Origin: Synechococcus sp. CB0101
GTDB taxonomy: Bacteria > Cyanobacteriota > Cyanobacteriia > PCC-6307 > Cyanobiaceae
Reading direction: 5' to 3'
Assembly: GCF_000179235.2 (NCBI RefSeq)
Contig: NZ_CP039373.1
Span: forward strand, 124,032-188,031
Length of the DNA stretch: 64,000 nucleotides
Shown: one piece after another, positions 7,879 through 15,303 of the stretch
Position numbering within the stretch: the first letter of the stretch is position 1
How the letters are laid out: the number at the start of each line of letters is the position of its first letter
The notes under the pieces: model-generated
Databases searched by the model: none
What the model was told of the DNA's origin: nothing
What the model saw: the letters and a program-made list of their open reading frames with translations, nothing else
Translations under genes and position numbers: made by a program

Positions 7879-8211
7879 GTGAGAATCAAAAAGAGAGCTG
7901 TCTTGCCGAGGGATAGGTGTTTGACTCTGCGTGATTGTTTCTCGAGGCAGTCTCTGAATGGCATGCTGCGACTTGATGGTGGGAAGTTTATTTTTGCTGG
8001 CCTGACCTCTTTTCTGGTGGGTGTGCTGATTCACCCGCATCTGTGCGCGGCTCTTCTGCCTGTGTCAGCTTGCCTATGCGTTGTGGGAATCGTCTCGATC
8101 GGGAAAGATCGAAAAAGAAGGGATTTTTCTGTTCCCCTTCGTAAGGCTTCTCGTGCTCAAGGCCTGGATGTTTGGCGACGATCTAGGCTGTCTAAGTCTA
8201 AGACAAAGTAA
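7879..8211 (+). CDS. Small hypothetical membrane protein
   Basis: A GTG-started frame of 110 residues with two hydrophobic stretches (FIFAGLTSFLVGVLI and ALLPVSACLCVVGIVSI, about 37-80) and a very basic tail (WRRSRLSKSKTK). This suggests a two-pass inner-membrane protein. Its start lies 3 bases after the preceding stop, so the two may be co-transcribed. No family recognised; the basic composition leaves some doubt that it is a real gene. Confidence 0.42.
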   Translation: MRIKKRAVLPRDRCLTLRDCFSRQSLNGMLRLDGGKFIFAGLTSFLVGVLIHPHLCAALLPVSACLCVVGIVSIGKDRKRRDFSVPLRKASRAQGLDVWRRSRLSKSKTK

Positions 8212-8339
8212 TCCGATGCTTGACGATGCTTTCAATGTATATGCTGCACTCTGGTGACGGTTGTTTGGTTTGACGCCGTGTCTTAAGTGTATCCAGTCTG
8301 GATGAACTGGTTTCGACGTCTTCTCGCCCATTGTGCTAA

Positions 8340-9555
8340 GGAAATTCTGGAAAACCCAGCCCGTCTGCGCGAAAATGAACCTGTAATCGCAGACCAGGAC
8401 TGGGTTGATGGGCGGCAAGCAGCTCGGTTTCACGGACTATGAGCTGACCACGGCCAAGAAGCGCACCAAGCGCGAGAAATTTCTCTCCGAGATGGAGGCT
8501 GTGGTGCCTTGGCAGGCACTCATCGATCTGATCGAGCCGCACTACCCCAAGGCGAGCAAGAAAGGCGGCAGGCCTCCCTATCCGCTGGCAACGATGCTGC
8601 GCATTCATCTGCTGCAGCAGTGGTACTCCCTCAGCGATCCGGCCATGGAAGAGGCCTTGATCGAGGTGCCCACCATGCGCCGCTTTGCCGGCATCGAGCT
8701 GATCAGCGATCGGATCCCGGACGAGACCACGATCCTCACGTTCCGCCATCTGCTTGAGAAGCATGGGCTGGGTGAGCAGATTTTTGACACCGTCAAAGCG
8801 CTCCTGGCCGCTCGGGGCGTAACCATGCGTCAGGGCACGATCGTCGATGCCACCTTGATCGCAGCGCCCAGCTCCACCAAGAACAAAGATGGGAAGCGGG
8901 ATCCGGAGATGCACCAGACCAAAAAGGGCAACCAGTGGTACTTCGGCATGAAGGTCCACGCCGGCGTTGACAAGGACTCAGGCCTGATCCATTCGGTTGT
9001 CGTCACCGCCGCCAACGTGCACGACCTCACCCCGGCAGCTGAGCTACTGCATGGAGATGAGGAGGTGGTGTACGGCGATGCTGGCTACCAGGGCATCGCC
9101 AAGAGACCAGAAATGGCTGGCAAGACAGCGGAGTTCAGAGTGGCGATGCGGCCCGGCACGCGCAGGGCTCTTCCTGACACCCCGGATGGGAGGGTGCAGG
9201 ATCTGATCGAGACGGCCAAAGCTCACATCCGCTCCAAGGTTGAGCATCCCTTCCGTGTGATCAAGCAGCAGTTCGGCTTTCAAAAGACCCGGCTGCGAGG
9301 CTTGGCCAAGAACCGCTGCAAAATCAACGTGCTTGCGGCACTGTCGAATCTGTACCAGGCCCGACGACAATTACTCGCGACAGTGTGAACAGGGACTTGG
9401 TGTGCCTGCACACCTCTATTTAGCCTCAAAACCAGCCGAAAGTGGCTGGATATGTGAGCCAAGGTCATCAAAAAATGGCCTCAGAGGCAATTTGCAGCCA
9501 AAACCACTCTTTCTGCTCGCTGCCGCCGCTCAAACACCGCTTGTCCAGAGTTTCC
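8340..9555 (+). mobile_element. IS5-family insertion sequence
   Basis: A complete 1216-base element. Left end GGAAATTCTGGAAAACC and right end (reverse complement) GGAAACTCTGGACAAGC are inverted repeats with few mismatches. The flanks carry CTAA at 8336-8339 and 9556-9559, the CTAR/YTAR-type 4-base target repeat typical of the IS5 group. One intact transposase gene fills most of the element; about 165 bases of non-coding sequence precede the right end. Clean target repeats suggest a fairly recent insertion. Confidence 0.93.
8408..9388 (+). CDS. IS5-family transposase
   Basis: The 326-residue DDE transposase moves the surrounding element by cut and paste. It has the IS5 layout: an N-terminal DUF772-like part (RPPYPLATMLRIHLLQQWYS, then ISDRIPDETTILTFRHLLEK) and a catalytic domain with D in IVDATLI, D in YGDAGYQG and E in EHPFRVIKQQFGF, followed by KTRLRGLAKN. 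No frameshift is seen. ATG at 8408 is preferred to an adjoining TTG at 8405. Confidence 0.94.
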   Translation: MGGKQLGFTDYELTTAKKRTKREKFLSEMEAVVPWQALIDLIEPHYPKASKKGGRPPYPLATMLRIHLLQQWYSLSDPAMEEALIEVPTMRRFAGIELISDRIPDETTILTFRHLLEKHGLGEQIFDTVKALLAARGVTMRQGTIVDATLIAAPSSTKNKDGKRDPEMHQTKKGNQWYFGMKVHAGVDKDSGLIHSVVVTAANVHDLTPAAELLHGDEEVVYGDAGYQGIAKRPEMAGKTAEFRVAMRPGTRRALPDTPDGRVQDLIETAKAHIRSKVEHPFRVIKQQFGFQKTRLRGLAKNRCKINVLAALSNLYQARRQLLATV

Positions 9556-9611
9556 CTAACGCATCTGTCCCCTCTTGTGGCTAGTTCAGGTGCAACTGGT
9601 GGATGTAGGTG

Positions 9612-9639
9612 AAAAGCCCCGGGCCGTAACCCAGGGCTC
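9612..9639 (-). terminator. Rho-independent terminator
   Basis: On the minus strand AGCCCTGGG - TTACGG - CCCGGGGCT forms a nine-pair stem followed by TTTTC. It lies just downstream of the minus-strand gene at 9668-10141 and fits as its terminator. Confidence 0.75.
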
Positions 9640-9667
9640 TTGATGACTGGCGGAGTGTGGTGGGGTG

Positions 9668-10141
9668 TCAGCTCTTGCTCGCCCGCACCTCCCAGAACGC
9701 TGCACCCAGGCTGTAACTCGCCAGGCCGCTCTGCTGCTCATAGCTCTGGCGTGCCTTGAGTTGGCATTCGATCTCCTTGCAGTCGATGGAATAGGTCCAC
9801 AGCTTGCGGCCGGGGCGGCGGTTGAGCACGAGCTCGGGTGTGATCTGATAACCATTCCCATCCTTGCCGGCAGGTAGGAGAGTGAGCAGATCGCCGCGTA
9901 GGTGAGCCAGCCGCAGCTGTTCGCTCAGTTCCTTCTGCTCGGCGGTGAGGAGTTCTTGCTGTTGCTTCACCTCAAGTAGGCGGGTCACGCAGGTGGTGAT
10001 GGAGTCAGGTGAGAAACGCGGGTCTTCCGTGCCAGAGCTGGCGGGGAGGACTCCCGCATTGGCGAGAAGGAGCAGGGCTTCTGCTGTGCCCGGAGCGGGT
10101 TCACCCAGGGAGGCAGAAGTGGCGGTGAGGGTTGCAGTCAT
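9668..10141 (-). CDS. Hypothetical protein of accessory region
   Basis: The 157-residue product starts at ATG 10141. The N-terminal third is Ala/Thr-rich. The middle (LLEVKQQQELLTAEQKELSE) is likely a coiled coil. The C-terminal part (KLWTYSIDCKEIECQLKARQ) is charged. No signal or membrane segment. It has its own terminator downstream. It lies between two IS elements, so it is probably accessory or phage-derived; no function can be given. Confidence 0.62.
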   Translation of the reverse strand: MTATLTATSASLGEPAPGTAEALLLLANAGVLPASSGTEDPRFSPDSITTCVTRLLEVKQQQELLTAEQKELSEQLRLAHLRGDLLTLLPAGKDGNGYQITPELVLNRRPGRKLWTYSIDCKEIECQLKARQSYEQQSGLASYSLGAAFWEVRASKS

Positions 10142-10210
10142 ACGCGTGTGAGGTGTGTGCGAGTGGTCAGGATCTGAATCGCAAAGGGGCCTCTGGCCCC
10201 CTCTGGCCCC

Positions 10211-10295
10211 TTAAGCGCCGAGGGCTTGGATCTGATTTAGAGCTTCGATGAGCTCGGATCGGCGCAGCAGTTCGATCGGGGCTGGCAGGGAGGAG
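10211..10295 (-). pseudogene. C-terminal tail of a gene cut by IS copy B
   Basis: Directly abutting the left end of IS copy B, the minus strand has an open frame reading SSLPAPIELLRRSELIEALN and ending QIQALGA then TAA at 10213-10211. It has no start in the chromosomal part and would have to begin inside or beyond the IS. The sequence beyond the other IS end does not continue the frame recognisably, and copy B has no target repeats. This looks like the remnant of a gene lost by IS-associated deletion. Confidence 0.45.
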
Positions 10296-10369
10296 TGGCG
10301 TGGCCCCTAAAAATCGGTCCAGGGTGAATGAGAGTCCTCATCCGGCCAGACTGGGCCGGGGACTCCACC

Positions 10370-10648
10370 ATGAAACGAACCCGCCACACACCCGAGCAGA
10401 TCATCCGCAAGCTCAAAACGGCTGACCAGTTGCTTGCCCAGGGCCAGACAGTTGCGGACGCCTGCCGAGTTCTCGAGGTCTCCCAGCCCACCTACCACCG
10501 CTGGCGGCAGCTCTACGGCGGAATGAAGGCAGAAGAGGCCAAACGGCTCAGCCAGCTGGAGAAAGAGAACGCCCGGCTCAAAAGGCTTCTGGCGGAAGCA
10601 GAGCTCGACAAGGCGATGCTCAAGGACCTCGCTGAGGGAAACTTCTGA
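10370..10648 (+). CDS. IS3 OrfA
   Basis: A 92-residue DNA-binding protein with a helix-turn-helix (VADACRVLEVSQPTYHRWR) followed by a leucine-zipper coiled coil (EKENARLKRLLAEAELDKAM). It ends AEGNF at TGA 10646-10648. In IS3 elements OrfA alone represses or modulates transposition, while the OrfAB fusion is the transposase. The frameshift signal lies in its last codons. Confidence 0.92.
   Translation: MKRTRHTPEQIIRKLKTADQLLAQGQTVADACRVLEVSQPTYHRWRQLYGGMKAEEAKRLSQLEKENARLKRLLAEAELDKAMLKDLAEGNF
10636..10642 (+). promoter_or_regulatory. Programmed -1 frameshift heptamer GGGAAAC
   Basis: In the orfA frame the sequence is read G-GGA-AAC-TTC-TGA. GGGAAAC fits the X-XXY-YYZ slippery pattern. Slipping back one base joins orfA to the orfB frame, which opens at 10636 right after a TGA (10633-10635). 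This would give the OrfAB transposase, as in other IS3 elements. A stimulatory downstream structure was not established. Confidence 0.75.
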
Positions 10649-11478
10649 GCCCGGAGCGTCGCCGGCGGGCCGTCACAGTCCTGCAGGAGCGTTACCGGGC
10701 ATCCCAGCGGAGGGTCTGCCGATTGGTGGGCCAGCACCGCAGCAGCCAGCGCCATGTCGGCAAGGTCGCCGATCTTGAGGAGGCCAAGCTGAGGCATCGT
10801 CTCCGCGAAATCGCAGCTGAGCACATCCGCTGGGGCCGGCGCATGGCCCACCGCCTGTTGCGGCGGGAAGGCTGGACGGTGAACCACAAGCGGGTGCACC
10901 GGCTCTGGCGCGAGGAGAACCTGCAGCGGCCCACCCCCCGCAAGCAGAAGAGGGCACGCCCGGCTGACGGCTCGGTGCGACGTCACCAGGCTGAGCACCC
11001 GCACCAGGTCTGGGCGATGGACTTCCAATTCGACGCCACGGCCGATGGCCGGCGGCTCAAGTTCCTCAACGTGATCGACGAGCACAGCCGTCTCTGCCTG
11101 GCCATCCGGGTGGGCAGGCGCTGCAAGTCCAGAGACGTCGTGGCGGTGCTGGAGGAGCTCACCAGCCTCTACCCAGCCCCAGCGTTCATCCGCAGCGACA
11201 ACGGGCCCGAATTCATCGCCCACGCCCTCAAGCGCTGGAGCGAGAACAGCGGCACCACCACGGCCTACATCGAACCAGGATCACCGTGGCAGAACGGGTT
11301 TGCCGAGTCGTTCAACAGCCGGTTCAGGGATGAGTTACTGAACACCGAGCTGTTCACCACCGTGAGCGAGGCCCAAACCTTGGCTGATCGCTGGCGCTGG
11401 GAGTACAACACCTTGAGGCCGCATTCAGCCCTCCAGGGGCGTACGCCCCTGGAGGCAGCTCAACCAGCTGCTGCATAA
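10636..11478 (+). CDS. IS3 OrfB transposase (made as OrfAB fusion)
   Basis: The frame is open from 10636 and has no good start near its beginning, consistent with expression by -1 frameshift from orfA; the first GTG is at 10723. It carries the rve-type DDE integrase core: first D in WAMDFQFDATADG, second D in IRSDNGPEF, and E in PWQNGFAESFNSRFRDE, then WEYNTLRPHSALQGRTP, the usual IS3 C-terminal motif. An HTH_21-like region (HIRWGRRMAHRLLRREGW) precedes the core. Catalysis is copy-out/paste-in transposition. Confidence 0.92.
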   Translation, partial: GKLLSPERRRRAVTVLQERYRASQRRVCRLVGQHRSSQRHVGKVADLEEAKLRHRLREIAAEHIRWGRRMAHRLLRREGWTVNHKRVHRLWREENLQRPTPRKQKRARPADGSVRRHQAEHPHQVWAMDFQFDATADGRRLKFLNVIDEHSRLCLAIRVGRRCKSRDVVAVLEELTSLYPAPAFIRSDNGPEFIAHALKRWSENSGTTTAYIEPGSPWQNGFAESFNSRFRDELLNTELFTTVSEAQTLADRWRWEYNTLRPHSALQGRTPLEAAQPAAA

Positions 11479-11535
11479 CCACCCACTCTCATTGCGCCTG
11501 GACCAATGAAGGGGGTCACGTCACAGGCTGGTGGC

Positions 11536-11682
11536 ATGGCCGACCCGATCGCTGCCCTTTCTGCACAGTTGGCCAGCTGTGCTTCTCTCGCCGCGGCATT
11601 GGCCATTGGAATGTCGGTGGTGATGGCGATGGTGATCGGGGATGTGCTCGATCGCGAGAAGCGTCGCCACCACCAGGAGTGA
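11536..11682 (+). CDS. 48-residue single-pass membrane protein
   Basis: From ATG 11536 it reads MADPIAALSAQLASCASLAA, then a hydrophobic helix (LAIGMSVVMAMVIGDVL) and a basic end (DREKRRHHQE). The frame starts only 13 bases after the IS end, so its native promoter region has been replaced by the IS. AGGAG near its stop serves the next small gene. Function unknown. Confidence 0.5.
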   Translation: MADPIAALSAQLASCASLAAALAIGMSVVMAMVIGDVLDREKRRHHQE

Positions 11683-11686
11683 GCCG

Positions 11687-11782
11687 ATGACGGATCCCAC
11701 TCGCCCGAGATTTGCTGTGGTCACCGTCCCGGGACCTGATGGACACGGGATTGTTCACAACACATTTGAGCCTGAGTCATGA
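11687..11782 (+). CDS. 31-residue hypothetical peptide
   Basis: ATG 11687 is preceded by AGGAG at good spacing. The product MTDPTRPRFAVVTVPGPDGH continues GIVHNTFEPES. It sits 4 bases after the previous small gene. Composition is protein-like, but the length makes it uncertain. Confidence 0.4.
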   Translation: MTDPTRPRFAVVTVPGPDGHGIVHNTFEPES

Positions 11783-11946
11783 GCCAGTCATGCTGCGCTC
11801 CCCTTGCGGTCTTCCACTCACCTGAGCCATGACCGAGCCGTGCTCGTTCACCAGCCGGGAGCGGTTCTCACCCCCCGGCGGTCCTATGGCGCAGCACCGG
11901 GCCGCACTCCTCACACCGCGGCCCCCCTCTTTCACGTGGACTCTGG

Positions 11947-12147
11947 ATGGCTGGCTTCTCGGTGTTCTTCTGCGATGCCCAGCGCTGCAGCATCCAGCCT
12001 GTACGGGCGATGGATCCAGACCACGCCATCGCTCAGGTGCGAGGTGCCGTACCGGATCTACGCCGCGTGGCCGTGATCCCGGATGAACTCCTCGAGGGTG
12101 TGGATCCCGAGCAACTTCTGCAGGAGTGGATCCAGGCGAAAGTCTGA
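11947..12147 (+). CDS. Small hypothetical protein
   Basis: A 66-residue product from ATG 11947, with MAGFSVFFCDAQRCSIQPVR at the N-terminus and IPDELLEGVDPEQLLQEWIQ at the C-terminus. No signal peptide. It precedes the DUF429 gene by 18 bases on the same strand and may be co-expressed with it. Function unknown. Confidence 0.55.
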   Translation: MAGFSVFFCDAQRCSIQPVRAMDPDHAIAQVRGAVPDLRRVAVIPDELLEGVDPEQLLQEWIQAKV

Positions 12148-12165
12148 GCCGCTACTCCTCGGCCA

Positions 12166-12864
12166 ATGGTTGCCCTGATCGGCATCGACTGCGCCACACA
12201 GCCCGCCAAGGTTGGCTTGGCTCTCGGTGAGCTGGATGGCGAGATCATCCGCATCAAGGCCTGCAGAACCGGAAGCCCGCGGGAGGAACCCGCCTGGATT
12301 GTGAGCCGCTGGATTGAGGCCAACGGTCTAGCGTTATTGGCGCTGGATGCCCCCTTGGGGTGGCCGCGGGCGATGGGAGCGGTGCTCGTGGGTCACCAGG
12401 CCGGTGCCGGCATGGGAGCAGCGGCCCATGAGCTGTTTCGCCGTGAAACCGACGACGCCATCTACCAGCGCTTCAGGAAGCGGCCGCTGGAGGTGGGGGC
12501 GAACTTCATCTCTCGCACGGCTGTCGCTGCATTGAATCTGCTGGAGCAACTCCGCTACACAACGGATCAGCCGATCCCGTTGGCATGGTCTCCGGCTGAC
12601 CTGCAGTACACCGCTGCGATTGAGGTGTATCCGGCTGCCACCCGGCTCGCCCATGGCTCCCCAGGAAAAGGCGGTTCGATCGAGGGGCTGGAGCCATTGC
12701 TGGATCTCTCAGCTCTTGATGCAGGGCTACCGGCCTCAGAGGATGCCATCGACGCCCTGGTCTGCGTGCTCGCTGCGGCGGATTTCATCAAGGGGCGTGC
12801 ACGCCCTCCGGAGGATCTGGCGATCGCAGAACAGGAGGGCTGGATCTGGACGGCCGAGGTCTGA
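12166..12864 (+). CDS. DUF429 family protein (RNase H-like fold)
   Basis: The 232-residue protein begins MVALIGIDCATQPAKVGLAL, the acidic first strand of the DUF429 fold, and has LLALDAPLGWPRAMG (about 57-71), then YTAAIEVYPAATRLAHG and ASEDAIDALVCVLAAADF (about 188-205). These conserved acidic positions resemble RNase H-like nucleases, but no activity has been firmly assigned to the family, as far as I know. Soluble, cytoplasmic. Length is normal for the family. Confidence 0.82.
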   Translation: MVALIGIDCATQPAKVGLALGELDGEIIRIKACRTGSPREEPAWIVSRWIEANGLALLALDAPLGWPRAMGAVLVGHQAGAGMGAAAHELFRRETDDAIYQRFRKRPLEVGANFISRTAVAALNLLEQLRYTTDQPIPLAWSPADLQYTAAIEVYPAATRLAHGSPGKGGSIEGLEPLLDLSALDAGLPASEDAIDALVCVLAAADFIKGRARPPEDLAIAEQEGWIWTAEV

Positions 12865-13372
12865 GCGCCCGCTCACCAAGGCAACGGTCCACGGCCGGCT
12901 GCGGCGTTGCAGCCCTGCGCTGAAGGGTGACTGAACTTGATCAACGTCTGACCAGATGCGACTGGGCTCGCTGCGTCGCCAAACAATCCACCTTGCTCCC
13001 GCTCGGGCGCCAAGGCAATGCGTGTAAATCCCGATTGCCGTGGGGTGTCCACCGTGGCGATGCTGCAGGCATCAATCAAGGAGGCGCCCGGATGGACGAC
13101 ACGCCACCCCGCTACCTGCCAGAAGCACGCTGACTGCAGGCCCCTGCTCCAACAGTCTTCACCCAACCGTGGGCAGGTCGTTCAGCCGGGCATGACGAGG
13201 AATGGCCTTCATCGCCGCCTCCACCTGTGCGCCTGACTGATCGACACTCCGTTTGCACCGCTATAGGTGCCCCAGGAGATCAAAGCAGCTCACATCTGGA
13301 ACGTTCGGCCCCAGGCGCCAACGCCAGCAGCTTCGACCAACGAAAGCCATTGGACTATTGATTGCTTCATGA
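12865..13372. other. 500-base spacer with a diverged repeat
   Basis: No gene is convincing here. 12978-13095 is the partner of the repeat at 7319-7440. On the plus strand 12927-13133 can be read as AKQSTLLPLGRQGNACKSR and onward, but nothing supports expression. A plus-strand terminator at 13373-13399 closes the region, which leaves room for an unannotated RNA or a decayed gene. Confidence 0.5.
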
Positions 13373-13399
13373 CCCCCGGGCGCATCGCTCGGGGGTTTT
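13373..13399 (+). terminator. Rho-independent terminator, plus strand
   Basis: CCCCCGGGC - GCATC - GCTCGGGGG, a nine-pair stem (one G-T pair), followed by TTTT. It points rightwards, though the next gene (13406-15016) is on the minus strand and converges on it. The nearest plus-strand gene stops about 500 bases away. As a hairpin it may also stop minus-strand transcripts. Confidence 0.7.
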
Positions 13400-13405
13400 A
13401 ACGCG

Positions 13406-15016
13406 TCAGGGTTCCCGTTCGATGAACAGACAGGAAGGGCCTTGATGCTGCAGCGCCGCTTGAATCTCCTGTTCCACCGTGGTGGTATCGCGCAACCAGC
13501 TGGTGCGAGCGCCGTAGCCACGCGCAATGGATTCCAGGTCAAGTGCTGGATCATCAAAATCAAGACCAATAAATTGAGCCTGATCGAAACTGGTATTGAG
13601 GGCGCCACACCAAAGATCTTTCAGGATTCGGTACTCACGATTCACAAAACAAACAAACACCACAGGGATGCGATAACGCGCAGCGCTCCAGATGGAGTGG
13701 ATTGAAAACTGAGCGCCTCCATCACCCACAAAACACACCGCAGGCTGCTTCAATCCCAGTGACAGGCCTACACCCAGTGGCATCGCCCAGCCCAGTCCAC
13801 CCCCACGGGGTGCGAAATGAACGTTGCTGAAGCCCAGCGTGATGGCCATCCGCTGGACCAAGGCATCTTCTGAAGACCCTTCGGTGATGAGGTGACACTG
13901 GCGTGGCAGCTGCTGCAACACATCCAGGATCAGGGCGTCACTGGCATGAGCTCCATGATCTGGATACTCCGCCCGCAGTTGAGCCAACAGCGTGGCGTCA
14001 TCGCACTGGAAACTGGGTAACGCAGGAGCAGCGAGCTGATCGACCAAAGCCTTCAAGCAGGCGCCCACATCGCCCAGAACCGCGAGGTCGCAGGGGTAAT
14101 CGAAACCCAACTGGCGCGTTGAGGGAGCGAGATGGAAGATTTTGAGGTTGGCCGGAATGGCCTGTTCGCCATTGAAGGTGAAGGTGTCGATCTTCTCTCC
14201 GAGTAACAGCAGGCGTTTGTATTGGCTTAAGAGTTTCCGGATCTCACGGGTTGTGGCGGGCAATTGCCCCTTGTAGTTGGGATGCAAGGGATCCACCACG
14301 CCCTGCACATGGAATGGCGCTGAATAGAGATCGGCTTGCAGATGAGAGGCCAGCTGGCTGAGGTGCGTCACAGCACCTGATGCCCCCACGGCGTAGTCGG
14401 CCACGATGGCCAGAGGTCCAGCGTCAGGGTCACGCAATGCATCGGCGAGCTGATGCAGGCCGGCTGGCACCACGTCATCCAGCACGGTTGTGCGCCGCAG
14501 CCCCACCTCAGCCATCGGTTCCTGCATGAAATTCATGGGAACAGAGAGAAAAACCGGACCACTTGGTTGAAGACGGGCCTGTAGCCAACAGCGCTGCAGG
14601 GCAATCGGAAGATCTTCCGCTTGCGCAACCTCAAAGCTGTATTTGGTGGCTGTTTCAGCCAGCTGGGCATTAGGCGCCCCCAGCACTGGGTTATGGATCA
14701 GAAAACGGGAGTCCTGTTGGCCATTGATCACTAATAGCGGCACGCCAGACAGAAGGGCGTTGCGCATGTTGAACAAACCATTGGCCAAGCCCGGGTAGGT
14801 GTGGAGACTCACGATCGCGGGCTTACGGGTCGCCATGGCATATCCCGCTGCAATCCCCACGGCACTCGATTCGTGAAGCGCCAAGAGGTATTGAGCCTTG
14901 GAGCGCCCCACCGCATCGAGAAATGTGGTTTCTGTGGTTCCTGGATTGCCGAAGACGTATGGGATTTCTTCAAGATTCAGAAAATCGCGGATCAGATCGC
15001 CTCCGGTGTAGGTCAT
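13406..15016 (-). CDS. ThDP-dependent decarboxylase, benzoylformate decarboxylase-like
   Basis: The 536-residue protein has the three-domain ThDP layout of the acetolactate synthase/2-keto-acid decarboxylase family. N-terminal PYR domain: VFGNPGTTET (21-30), ThDP-activating E49 (ALHESSAVGIAAGYA), and LH at 71-72 matching the catalytic His70 region of benzoylformate decarboxylase. The middle domain is about 190-330. The ThDP-binding motif GDGGAQFSIHSIW to FVN is at 431-459. The family decarboxylates aromatic or branched 2-keto acids, or makes acetolactate; VFGNPGTTE leans to benzoylformate decarboxylase. It diverges from a UbiD decarboxylase gene across a 287-base spacer, which suggests a shared role in aromatic-acid metabolism. 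Substrate is inference. Confidence 0.82.
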   Translation of the reverse strand: MTYTGGDLIRDFLNLEEIPYVFGNPGTTETTFLDAVGRSKAQYLLALHESSAVGIAAGYAMATRKPAIVSLHTYPGLANGLFNMRNALLSGVPLLVINGQQDSRFLIHNPVLGAPNAQLAETATKYSFEVAQAEDLPIALQRCWLQARLQPSGPVFLSVPMNFMQEPMAEVGLRRTTVLDDVVPAGLHQLADALRDPDAGPLAIVADYAVGASGAVTHLSQLASHLQADLYSAPFHVQGVVDPLHPNYKGQLPATTREIRKLLSQYKRLLLLGEKIDTFTFNGEQAIPANLKIFHLAPSTRQLGFDYPCDLAVLGDVGACLKALVDQLAAPALPSFQCDDATLLAQLRAEYPDHGAHASDALILDVLQQLPRQCHLITEGSSEDALVQRMAITLGFSNVHFAPRGGGLGWAMPLGVGLSLGLKQPAVCFVGDGGAQFSIHSIWSAARYRIPVVFVCFVNREYRILKDLWCGALNTSFDQAQFIGLDFDDPALDLESIARGYGARTSWLRDTTTVEQEIQAALQHQGPSCLFIEREP

Positions 15017-15303
15017 CAGAACTCGAGGTAAGGCTTGCTTGTTCGCACTTTAGAAGCCTTCATCGTTTGTGGCACCCCAGATGCATTCGGATTTAACAGC
15101 AACAACGGCACCTGCTGTTCCCTGTTGACTGGCGCGGTTGTCGGGTCATGAATTGCAACCAAATATTGCTTTGTATTGCTGGGTGTTTCTTGGCTTTGCT
15201 CGTTTCTTGGCCCGTGGCTAGTTTCCGGTTGAACACGCCAAGGCTTTCTTGAGCAAGGCCCCAAGCCCCTCGGCAACGTCCGTCCAGCCGCCATTGGTTG
15301 TTG

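Larger units (their letters stand above)
10296..11523 (+). mobile_element. IS3-family insertion sequence, copy B (intact)
   Basis: A 1228-base element with the same ends as copy A (2738-3964), opposite orientation, and one extra base (six C rather than five in orfB) that keeps the transposase frame open. Flanks are ggag on the left and cagg on the right, so no target duplication is visible, unlike copy A. Both frames (orfA, orfB) and the slippery sequence are intact, so this copy is probably the active one. Confidence 0.93.

Noticed and set aside
11829-12086. 85-codon frame overlapping 11947-12147
   Set aside because: Arg/Pro-rich composition typical of a shadow; the overlapping 66-residue frame is more protein-like.
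15017-15303. TTGACT-based promoter between the ThDP and UbiD genes
   Set aside because: A TTGACT is present but no acceptable -10 at 16-18 bases, so no promoter is called.
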